Source: JALZAH01 sp051000755
Lineage (GTDB): Bacteria > Actinomycetota > Acidimicrobiia > Acidimicrobiales > Palsa-688
Direction: 5' to 3'
DNA: 64,000 nucleotides
Assembly: GCA_051000755.1 (NCBI GenBank)
Contig: JBPCNZ010000136.1
Coordinates: 10,740-74,739, forward strand
The notes under the pieces were generated by a model, which saw only the letters and a program-made list of their open reading frames with translations, was not told the DNA's origin and made no database searches. The translations under genes were made by a program, and so were the position numbers. Shown in pieces: positions 54,923 to 61,539 of the stretch (positions are counted from its first letter, which is position 1; every line of letters starts with the position of its first letter).

Positions 54923-54985
54923 GCCACTCAGTGTTGACGACCTCTAACTAACCACAGATGTAGAAGGTCGTCAACACTGAGTGGC
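54923..54985. promoter_or_regulatory. Perfect 21-bp inverted repeat with divergent promoter-like boxes
   Basis: The arms, 54923-54943 and 54965-54985, are perfect reverse complements with a 21-bp AT-richer spacer; each reads CAGTGTTGACGACC in its own direction. Each arm thus carries a TTGACG -35 box pointing outward over the spacer: rightward toward GATGTA and leftward toward TTAGTT, each at 17 bp. The region separates the leftward regulators (start 54871) from the rightward AlpA-like gene (start 54999). This is the layout of a phage-type genetic switch. Confidence 0.75.
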
Positions 54986-54998
54986 ATACTGGGGCTCT

Positions 54999-55202
54999 AT
55001 GACGCCATCTGTGAACACGGAGGACTTGCTGGATGCCGGCGAGGTGGCGCACTTGCTCGGCCTCTCCAGCCGGACCGCTGTCAGCGTCTACCGGAGTCGA
55101 TATCCGGACTTCCCGGTACCGATCGTCGACAAGGGGTACGCCAAGCTTTGGAAGCGGAAGGACATTCAGGCGTGGGCCCGGGAGACAGGGAGGCTCAAGT
55201 GA
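54999..55202 (+). CDS. AlpA-like helix-turn-helix protein
   Basis: A 67-residue protein that is a single winged-helix domain (LDAGEVAHLLGLSSRTAVSVYRSRYPDFPVPIVDKGYAKLWKRKDIQAWARETG), of the AlpA/excisionase kind that activates integrase or late genes in satellites such as P4. Its ATG lies 14 bp from the right arm of the 21-bp inverted repeat, so it is probably controlled there and may itself bind the arms. Confidence 0.72.
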   Translation: MTPSVNTEDLLDAGEVAHLLGLSSRTAVSVYRSRYPDFPVPIVDKGYAKLWKRKDIQAWARETGRLK

Positions 55203-55208
55203 ATCGCC

Positions 55209-55980
55209 CTACGGTTTGCCGACTGCCTGCACCGTCCAGTCGCACTCGCTGTTGATGCTGAGAAGCAGGGAGCCGCCCTCCGGCTCGTACGTCGAGTCCG
55301 AGCCGCTCGCAGCGAGCGTGTTCGGTCCTGAGTCGGTGAAGTTCACGGACCCGTCACCGTTTTCCAACGTCCACGGAGAAGTTCCCCGGCGACCCGAACG
55401 ACGCACAGTTGAACGTGTACCTGAGCGTCCAAGGTCCCGCCACAGTGAACGGTGGCAGGGTCTGGATGCCATTGCCCGTCTTCGACTGGAGCACCTGGTT
55501 TGGAGCCGCCGTCGTGGGCGGAGCTGTCACCGGTGCGGCCGTCGTGGTCGTGGTCGGCTTAGCCTTTGTCGTGGGCACCACGACTGCGGCTGTGCTCGTC
55601 GTCGTTGACGCAGCGGTTGTCGTTGTTGCCGGGGCCGCGGTCGAGATGTTCTTCTTTTTGTTGCCAGCGCCTGTGGCCGCTCCGATGATCCCGATTACCA
55701 GGAACGCGGCCACCGCCCACGAGATGATCTGCACGGCGATCGGGGTGCTCCTGAACCGACGCCACGGCGTGTTCTTCTTCGGCGGGCCCCCGGGCGGAGG
55801 CGCACCCCATTGCGGAGGCCCACCCTGAGACGGAGGCCCTCCTGGCGGCTGTCCACCCCACCCTTGGGGCGGCTGGGCGCCGCCAGGCGGCCCGCCCCAT
55901 CCCGGCGGTGTTTGCTGTCCCCCGGGTGGAGGAGCCCCCCATCCGGGTGGCGGCTGCCAGCCTCCCTGGCCGCCACTCAC
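55209..55980 (-). pseudogene. Proline-rich single-pass membrane protein, frame broken at about 55,365
   Basis: ATG at 55980 starts a Pro/Gly/Gln/Trp-rich cytoplasmic tail (GWQPPPGWGAPPPGGQQ repeats), one membrane helix (VQIISWAVAAFLVIGIIGAATG), a Thr/Ala linker, and an exported domain (FTVAGPWTLRYTFNCASFGSPGNFSVDV). The frame then ends GKR-stop at 55354. A one-base shift at the TTGG there continues as ENGDGSVNFTDSGPNTLAAS to a Cys-containing end (INSECDWTVQAVG) at 55209. The two Cys would pair in the joined domain, so the intact protein is about 255 residues. Function unknown. An extra G or an assembly indel explains it. Confidence 0.68.
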
Positions 55981-56235
55981 CGCTGCTCCGCCAATACGGT
56001 CTTACCCGTCATGACTACTCCCGTCGCCGCTCGGCAGTAAACGCTAGTCACGCCGGGTATGTCGCCGCTGATTTTGACGCGAATTTGCCCGCCCTTGTGG
56101 CGCGTGGCAATTCCGTCCGAGCGGCCGACGCCTTTCGGATTAGCGCCCTCGTCCGCCCTCAGCGATGATGCCACGAGGGTGCGACACGGCGGCTAGGCAA
56201 CCCTCCGGTTGCCCCATAGCGGTACCCTCAACCCG

Positions 56236-56541
56236 ATGCCCGACCTGGTCAGCGCCTCGTCCGTTACCGGCGACGAATGGTCGGACATCGGCGAACTGTT
56301 CGACCTGGTCCGGCGTCGGCCGGCGTTCCACGCCGACGCCGCCTGCCGGGAAGCACCCCCCGAGGTCTCATGGTTCATCGAGCGCGGCGGGGACCCCGGA
56401 CCGGCCAAGGCGATCTGCGCCCGGTGCCTGGTGGTCGCCGACTGCCGGGCATGGGCGCTCGACCAGGGATCCGAGCTGGAGGGGATCTGGGCGGGGATGA
56501 GCAAGCGGGACCGGATGGCAGAGCGTCGACTGGCCGCCTAA
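56236..56541 (+). CDS. WhiB-family regulator
   Basis: A 101-residue WhiB-like Fe-S protein. Cys ligands: DAACREAPP, then AICARCLVVADCRAWAL, i.e. C-Xn-C-X2-C-X5-C, followed by the EGIWAG turn and a basic tail (SKRDRMAERR). WhiB proteins bind sigma factor and tune transcription; phage-borne copies (for example in mycobacteriophage TM4) block host WhiB function and superinfection. It is the last gene at the right end of the element, 26 bp from the att core, so it may be kept for an effect on the host. Confidence 0.9.
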   Translation: MPDLVSASSVTGDEWSDIGELFDLVRRRPAFHADAACREAPPEVSWFIERGGDPGPAKAICARCLVVADCRAWALDQGSELEGIWAGMSKRDRMAERRLAA

Positions 56542-56554
56542 GGAAATAGGTGGT

Positions 56555-57226
56555 TTATACGACCAACACCAGGCTGATGTCGCCCTGGGCGTTTGCCTCG
56601 GCCACCACCGGCGCGCTGGCGGCCGGCACCTCGACGGAGACCAAGGTCGTCTGGCCGTCGGGGCCGGGGCCGACAGAGTAGACAGCCGCGCTGCTGGCCA
56701 GCACGCCGAGGGCCCCGTTGGCTGTCGACGAAGCCGATCCGGTCGGGGTGTCGAGGACGGTGACGTTGTCCTGGGGGGCGATGTTGGCGGGCAGGAATCC
56801 CGGTTTGAGGGCCAAGCCGACGATCGTGGTCCCTTTCCCTACCCGCGGCCCGGTCGCCATCTCGCTGCTCACGAGGAGGGCGCCCGGAACCAGGTTGTCG
56901 GCGGCTATCCGACCGATGATCGTCGACACCTGGGAGGCGCGGATGCCCCGGACGGTGCTGTCGGCCGCGACCCCCGCGGCGCGCAGGTCACCGGCCTGGA
57001 TGGGCGTGCCGGCCGCGATCGGCTTCACGATGACCAGGACCTGGGTCCGGTGCCCGCTGGAGGACGCGAGGGTGGCCACGACCAGAGAGCACACGATGAC
57101 CAGGAGGACCCCGAGGATGGCCCCCGACAGATTGCGGGACCGGCGCAGGGTCGGCGCCGGACCGGAGAAACCGGGCACGGTGAACCCGGCCTGGTCGGCT
57201 GGCCTCCGAGTCTTGGTGGGTCCCAC
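56555..57226 (-). CDS. cpaB: CpaB/RcpC-like SAF-domain pilus protein, 3' end rewritten by the element
   Basis: A 223-residue protein with one N-terminal helix (LSGAILGVLLVIVCSLVVATLA) and a SAF domain (VIVKPIAAGTPIQAGDLRAAGV, VPGALLVSSEM), as in the CpaB/RcpC proteins of tad loci that line the secretin. GTG at 57226 lies seven bases after GGAGG. The last codons, LVLVV-stop, are element DNA after the att core; the native ending, readable at 41568-41590, was LVLVGG-stop. The protein is therefore essentially intact, but its operon partners now lie 15 kb away. Confidence 0.83.
   Translation of the reverse strand: MGPTKTRRPADQAGFTVPGFSGPAPTLRRSRNLSGAILGVLLVIVCSLVVATLASSSGHRTQVLVIVKPIAAGTPIQAGDLRAAGVAADSTVRGIRASQVSTIIGRIAADNLVPGALLVSSEMATGPRVGKGTTIVGLALKPGFLPANIAPQDNVTVLDTPTGSASSTANGALGVLASSAAVYSVGPGPDGQTTLVSVEVPAASAPVVAEANAQGDISLVLVV
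56568..56573. repeat. Right att core, ACCAGG
   Basis: Matches 41585-41590. Element arms next to the two cores are related by imperfect inversion: TTATACGACC (56555-56564) against GGTCACCATAA (41596-41606), as expected for the halves of a serine-integrase attP. The host flank to the right is cpaB. Confidence 0.75.
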
Positions 57227-57423
57227 CGACGCCTCCTCCGCTCCTTCCTTTCTAGACCTTGCCTCGCCGATCGGCCAGAGGAAATGTCCGTCTTGTCGGT
57301 CTTGGGCACGGAGGCCCAGGTCAACGGCCGTTGAGCAGGAACCGAGCAAGGACTTTGCAAGGACCCAGGCCAGGGGGGACCGCATGGTGGTCCACCTCGA
57401 CCTCTTGCGAAGGGATGCCAGCG

Positions 57424-58026
57424 ATGCCCCAGACCGCCCATGCCACCGTTTTCCCATCCGCCCCCGCGACGAGCGACGCCGATCTGGTCAGGGCCGCTCA
57501 GCGTGGCGACGGGGACGCGCTCACGGTGCTGTTCCGCCGGCACCACGGGGTGGCGGTCGGCGTCGCCTCCCGCTTGCTGGGCTGCCGGGTGGATGCCGAT
57601 GACGCAGTGGCAGAGGCCTTCGCCAGCGTCCTCGAGCATCTCCCGGCCCTTCGCCAGCCAGACTCGTTCCGGGCGTTCCTACTGGCCTGCGTCCGCAACG
57701 CGGCCCACGACCGCCACCGAGTCTCGTGCGTCGACGCTTCCGCCATGGCCGCTTCCGCCATCGACGACCGTGACAACTCCGTCCGTCCGGTCGAGTCTGC
57801 CGTCGAGGCCGCAGACGATGCCGCCCGCCTCGTCGAGGCCCTGGAGGAGCTCCCGTCCCGGCAGCGATACGTGATCCGCCGCTTCTACTGGGACGAGGCG
57901 CCGGTGGCGAGGATCGCCGACGAGCTGGACCTGAGCGTCAACGCCACCACCCAGCTGCTGTTCCGGGCCCGGGCCGGTCTTGCTGCCCGGGCGGCCGGTA
58001 CGTGCCGGAGGACGCCGGGGCGGTGA
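57424..58026 (+). CDS. ECF-type RNA polymerase sigma factor
   Basis: A 200-residue sigma-70 family factor. Region 2: LVRAAQRGDGDALTVLFRRHHGVAVGVASRLLG then DADDAVAEAFASVLEHL. Region 4: LVEALEELPSRQRYVIRRFYWDEAPVARIADELDLSVNATTQLLFRARAGL. ATG at 57424 (MPQTAHAT) has a GAAGGG eight to nine bases upstream; an ATG at 57415 overlaps that site. It is divergent from cpaB, so it may control the tad operon promoter in the shared 200-bp gap. The next gene overlaps its stop by 4 bp. Confidence 0.87.
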   Translation: MPQTAHATVFPSAPATSDADLVRAAQRGDGDALTVLFRRHHGVAVGVASRLLGCRVDADDAVAEAFASVLEHLPALRQPDSFRAFLLACVRNAAHDRHRVSCVDASAMAASAIDDRDNSVRPVESAVEAADDAARLVEALEELPSRQRYVIRRFYWDEAPVARIADELDLSVNATTQLLFRARAGLAARAAGTCRRTPGR

Positions 58027-58502
58027 TCCGCCGTCGCCCTCCTACCTCGGCCCAGCGGTGGCGGCAGGCCCTCGGCGTCCTGATCGCTATGGCGGTGATC
58101 ATGGTGGCGGTCCGGGGCCTGGGTCCGCTCGGCGCCGGCGGCGCCGACAGCACCGGAAAGGGACACGGGCGGGGGCCCGCCCCCGTGATCAGTCGCGCCC
58201 CCGGACCTCCCGCCCCCGGACCTCGCGCCCGCCGATCACCGCCCCAGCCGGCCATCACCAGGGTCTTCCGCGCCACCGGCGGCCCCGTCACGGCCGTCGT
58301 GACGGAGAGGGGGGCGCCGGTCTGCGAGGTCGATCTGTTGGGTCCCACCGGGGCGGTCCTGGCGCAGGGCTGGGCCGGGGAGCAGCCGGTCACCCTCCAT
58401 GTCGTTGCCGTGGCCAACGCACCCGTCTCTCTGGTGCTTCGCCCGAGCGGGGGCACGACCCTGGCGTGGCAGGCGGACCTGACCGGGGCCGGCAGTGGGT
58501 GA
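58023..58502 (+). CDS. Single-pass membrane protein coupled to the sigma factor
   Basis: A 159-residue protein with one N-terminal helix (ALGVLIAMAVIMVAVRGLG, about residues 16-34), a Pro/Arg-rich linker and an exported beta-rich domain (TRVFRATGGPVTAVVTERGAPVCEVDLLGPTGAVLAQG). It lacks the Cys/His zinc motif of ZAS anti-sigma factors. GTG at 58023 overlaps the sigma stop (GTGA), so a partner or target role is likely; a regulator function is inference. Confidence 0.55.
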   Translation: MIRRRPPTSAQRWRQALGVLIAMAVIMVAVRGLGPLGAGGADSTGKGHGRGPAPVISRAPGPPAPGPRARRSPPQPAITRVFRATGGPVTAVVTERGAPVCEVDLLGPTGAVLAQGWAGEQPVTLHVVAVANAPVSLVLRPSGGTTLAWQADLTGAGSG

Positions 58503-58546
58503 GCGGCGAGGGCCTGCGGACCGTCGGGCCCGCCTGAGTGCTTCGG

Positions 58547-58650
58547 GTGAACCGTTTGCACCGGTCTTGGCAGGTCCATGAACCGAAAGTGCTGTCTTCT
58601 GGCGGCACGTTCGGTGCACAGCCCTGGAAAAACCGGTACAAGTGGTTCAC
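58547..58650. repeat. 104-nt imperfect palindrome
   Basis: Arms 58547-58595 and 58601-58650 are about three-quarters identical when one is inverted. Shared blocks include GTGAACC, TTGNACCGGT, CAGG and ACCGAANGTGC. It occupies most of the 210-bp gap between the sigma-partner gene and glcD. As RNA it would be a long rod with bulges, and mismatches appear on both sides, so it is old or under structural constraint. Confidence 0.6.
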
Positions 58651-58712
58651 GCCAGGCCCCGGCCGCCGGTCCCGGGGGCCCCGTCCGTCCCTCAGGTTCG
58701 TACCATGGGGCC

Positions 58713-60281
58713 ATGGTCACCTCCGCACCGCACCAGCAGGTCGCCGACCCGGGCGCCCACCGGACGCCGCCGCCACCAGCGGGGCAGGCGGGGGAGGCGG
58801 GGGACGTGGCGGACGTGGCGGCCGCCGTGACCGCCCTGGCCGCCCGCCTGACCGAACGGCTGGGCGCCGGCCCGGTGATCACCGACCGCCAGCGCCTGCG
58901 GACCTACGAGTGCGACGGGCTGAGCCACCTACGGGTCATCCCCGCCATCGTCGTGCTGGCCACCGACGCCGCCGCCGTGGCCACCACGGTGTCGGAGTGC
59001 GCCCGGGTCCACGTGCCGTTCGTGGCCCGGGGGTCGGGCACGGGGCTGTCGGGCGGGGCCCTTCCCCACGCCGACGGGGTGCTGATCGTGCTGTCCCAAC
59101 TGCGGGCCGTGGTGGAGATCGATCCGCTCAGCCAGCGGGCCGTCCTCGACCCGGGGGTCATCAACCTCGACATCTCCAAGGCCGCGGCCTCCTCGGGATA
59201 CCAGTTCGCTCCCGATCCCTCCAGCCAGCAGGTGTGCTCCATCGGCGGCAACGTGGCCGAGAACTCCGGCGGGGCCCACTGCTTGAAGTACGGGTTCACC
59301 ACCAACCATGTCACCGGGCTCGACATCGTCACCTCCGACGGGGAGCGAGTCTCCATCGGCGGGGGCAAGACCCTCGATGCGCCCGGCTACGACCTGCTCG
59401 GGGCGTTCGTCGGCTCGGAGGGCACCCTCGGGGTGGTCACCCGGGTGACCGTCCGGCTCATCCCGATCCCCGATGCCGTCCACACCGTCCTCGTCGAATT
59501 CGACAGCACCGATGACGCGGGGGCGGCCACCTCGGCCATCATCGGCGCCGGCATCATCCCCGCCGCCATCGAGATGATGGACGCTCTCGCCATCGAGGCG
59601 GCCGAGGCTGCGGTCGGCTGCGGCTATCCCCCCGGGGCGGGGGCGGTGCTGGTGATCGAGCTCGACGGTCCGGCGGCCGAGGTCGACACCGAGGCGGCGG
59701 CGGTGGACGCCCTGTGCCGCCAGCACGGGGCCGGGGAGATCCGGGTGGCGGGGAATGCCGCCGAGCGGGCCCTGATCTGGCGGGGCCGCAAGTCGGCCTT
59801 CGCCGCCGTGGGTCGGATCAGTCCCGACTACATCGTCCAGGACGGGGTCATCCCCCGAACGGCCCTCTCGGAGGTGCTGGGCGAGATCGCCGCCCTGGCC
59901 GAGCGCAGCGGCATTCGCTGTGCCAACGTGTTCCACGCCGGCGACGGCAACCTGCACCCTCTGGTCCTCTTCGACGACCGGGTGGCGGGGGAGGGGGACG
60001 CAGCCGAGAAGCTGTCGGGGGCCATCCTGGACATCTGCATCGACCATGGCGGGTCCATCACCGGCGAGCACGGGGTGGGCGTCGACAAGGCCCAGCACAT
60101 GCCCCGGATGTTCAACGAGGACGACCTGGCCACCATGCAGCTCCTGCAGGGTGCCTTCGATCCCGAGAACCTGTGCAACCCGGGGAAGATCTTCCCGACG
60201 CCGCGGCTGTGCGGCGAGGTCCCGGGCCGCAACCGGGGCGCCCACCCCCTGACCGAGGCCGGCCTTGCTGACCTCTTCTGA
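58713..60281 (+). CDS. glcD: Glycolate oxidase subunit GlcD (FAD-linked)
   Basis: A 522-residue PCMH-type flavoprotein oxidising glycolate or D-lactate-like 2-hydroxy acids. FAD-binding loop PFVARGSGTGLSGGALP, SIGGNVAENSGGAHCLKYG, YDLLGAFVGSEGTLGVVT, and the C-terminal FHAGDGNLHPL and SITGEHGVGVDK, all typical. An Ala/Pro-rich N-terminal extension of about 40 residues precedes the domain, so the true start may lie slightly downstream of the ATG at 58713. First gene of a glcDEF operon. Confidence 0.92.
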   Translation: MVTSAPHQQVADPGAHRTPPPPAGQAGEAGDVADVAAAVTALAARLTERLGAGPVITDRQRLRTYECDGLSHLRVIPAIVVLATDAAAVATTVSECARVHVPFVARGSGTGLSGGALPHADGVLIVLSQLRAVVEIDPLSQRAVLDPGVINLDISKAAASSGYQFAPDPSSQQVCSIGGNVAENSGGAHCLKYGFTTNHVTGLDIVTSDGERVSIGGGKTLDAPGYDLLGAFVGSEGTLGVVTRVTVRLIPIPDAVHTVLVEFDSTDDAGAATSAIIGAGIIPAAIEMMDALAIEAAEAAVGCGYPPGAGAVLVIELDGPAAEVDTEAAAVDALCRQHGAGEIRVAGNAAERALIWRGRKSAFAAVGRISPDYIVQDGVIPRTALSEVLGEIAALAERSGIRCANVFHAGDGNLHPLVLFDDRVAGEGDAAEKLSGAILDICIDHGGSITGEHGVGVDKAQHMPRMFNEDDLATMQLLQGAFDPENLCNPGKIFPTPRLCGEVPGRNRGAHPLTEAGLADLF

Positions 60282-60282
60282 G

Positions 60283-61491
60283 ATGGATGGGTGCCCGGGG
60301 GGTGCCTCCGATCGCATCGACGGGGTGGAGGTCGGGACCGTGGTCACCGTCGCCGACGCCGGGGAGGTGGCGGCGGTGCTGGCTGCCGCCGGGGACGCCC
60401 GGGCCACGGTCGTGGTCCGGGGGGCGGGGACCAAACTGGATTGGGGGGCACCGCCGCGGCGGGCCGACATCGTGCTCGATGTCTCGGGTTTGGGGAATGT
60501 CCTCGAGCACGCGGCCGGAGATCTGGTGTGCCGGGTCCAGCCCGGGGTGCGGTTGGCCGACCTGCAGGCCACCCTGGCCCCGGCCCGTCAACGCCTCGCC
60601 GTCGACGAGGTGGTGCCGGGCTCCACCGTCGGCGGGATCATCGCCACCGGGCTGGCCGGACCCTTGCGCCTGGCTCACGGTTCGGTGCGCGACCTGATCC
60701 TCGGTGTGACCGTCGCTCTTGCCGGCGGGTTGTCGGCCACCAGCGGGGGGCGGGTCGTGAAGAATGTGGCCGGCTATGACCTGGGCAAGCTCTACACCGG
60801 CTCCTACGGCACGCTCGGCGTTGTCACCGAGGCCTTCCTGCGCCTCCATCCGCTGCCCGAGCGGTCCGCCTGGCTCACCGTCATCACGCCCGATGCCGGG
60901 GCCGTCGGTCGGGCCGTGACCGACCTCAGTGCCGCCCGGATCACCCCTGCGGGCGTCGAGGTCCATGACGACGGCACCGGCCCCCCCCGTGTCGTCGCCC
61001 TTCTCGAGGGCACCGACGGCGGCGTCGACGGTCGCCTGGCTGCGGCCTGGGAGGTCCTCGGCACCGACATCGCCGTGGCCGCCGAGGCACCAGGCTGGTG
61101 GGCACGGATGCCCGCCCTGGGGGCGGGCGAGAGCCTGATCAAGGCCACCACCACGGTTGCCGAGGTCGGTCACCTGGTGACGGTGCTGCGGCGGATGGCC
61201 GTCGACGCCGGGATCGTTCTGGAGGTCAACGGGTCCGCAGGCACCGGAGTCATCTACGCCGGCGTCGGGGCCGGGGCGCCGCCCGCCGCCGTGGCCCGCC
61301 TCCTCGAGGCCGCCCGCCGTTCGTGCGCCGCCGTGGGGGGCGCGGCTGTGCTCCTCCGGGCCCCGGCCGAGGTGCGCGACGGCATCGACGCATGGGGCCC
61401 CGTCCCGGCCCTGGCCCTCATGCGCCGGGTCAAGGACAGCTTCGACCCCGGTCATGTTCTGGCTCCGGGCCGGTTTGTCGGCGGAATCTGA
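60283..61491 (+). CDS. glcE: Glycolate oxidase subunit GlcE (FAD-binding)
   Basis: A 402-residue PCMH flavoprotein, shorter than GlcD. FAD loop TVVVRGAGTKLDWGAPPR, VPGSTVGGIIATGLAGPLRLAHGSVRDLILG, GGRVVKNVAGYDLGKLYTGSYGTLGVVTEAFLRLHPLPE. The C-terminus (RRVKDSFDPGHVLAPGRF) is the family ending. ATG at 60283 is one base after the glcD stop. Works with GlcD and GlcF to pass electrons from glycolate to the quinone pool. Confidence 0.9.
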   Translation: MDGCPGGASDRIDGVEVGTVVTVADAGEVAAVLAAAGDARATVVVRGAGTKLDWGAPPRRADIVLDVSGLGNVLEHAAGDLVCRVQPGVRLADLQATLAPARQRLAVDEVVPGSTVGGIIATGLAGPLRLAHGSVRDLILGVTVALAGGLSATSGGRVVKNVAGYDLGKLYTGSYGTLGVVTEAFLRLHPLPERSAWLTVITPDAGAVGRAVTDLSAARITPAGVEVHDDGTGPPRVVALLEGTDGGVDGRLAAAWEVLGTDIAVAAEAPGWWARMPALGAGESLIKATTTVAEVGHLVTVLRRMAVDAGIVLEVNGSAGTGVIYAGVGAGAPPAAVARLLEAARRSCAAVGGAAVLLRAPAEVRDGIDAWGPVPALALMRRVKDSFDPGHVLAPGRFVGGI

Positions 61492-61530
61492 TGGGAGGAG
61501 TGTCTGATGGGAGGAGTGTCTGATGGGAGG
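61489..61530 (+). repeat. 16-bp tandem repeat ahead of glcF
   Basis: TGATGGGAGGAGTGTC occurs at 61489-61504 and 61505-61520, and its first ten bases again from 61521. Each copy holds TGATG and a GGGAGG Shine-Dalgarno, so it duplicates both the glcE stop/start junction and the ribosome site. Copy number could tune glcF translation. Confidence 0.8.
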
Positions 61531-61539
61531 CAGCATCTG

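Larger units (their letters stand above)
41591..56573. mobile_element. 14,983-bp integrative element, phage-satellite-like, inserted in the tad operon
   Basis: Bounded by ACCAGG at 41585-41590 and 56568-56573. Cargo in order: large serine recombinase, HTH proteins, TOPRIM/DUF3631 replication protein, GGGACGGC iteron array, zinc-ribbon proteins, HNH endonuclease, terminase small and large subunits, small basic protein, divergent HTH regulators, proline-rich membrane protein, WhiB. No portal, capsid, scaffold, tail or lysis gene is visible. Joining the flanks gives a normal cpaB 3' end followed after one base by cpaE. Most plus-strand genes are chained by 1-4 bp overlaps. The composition and size resemble phage-inducible chromosomal islands; calling it a satellite is inference. 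Confidence 0.85.

Noticed and set aside
41622..56541. Reading the element as an integrative conjugative element
   Set aside because: No relaxase, FtsK/TraB-type translocase or type IV secretion gene could be recognised, while terminase genes are clear.
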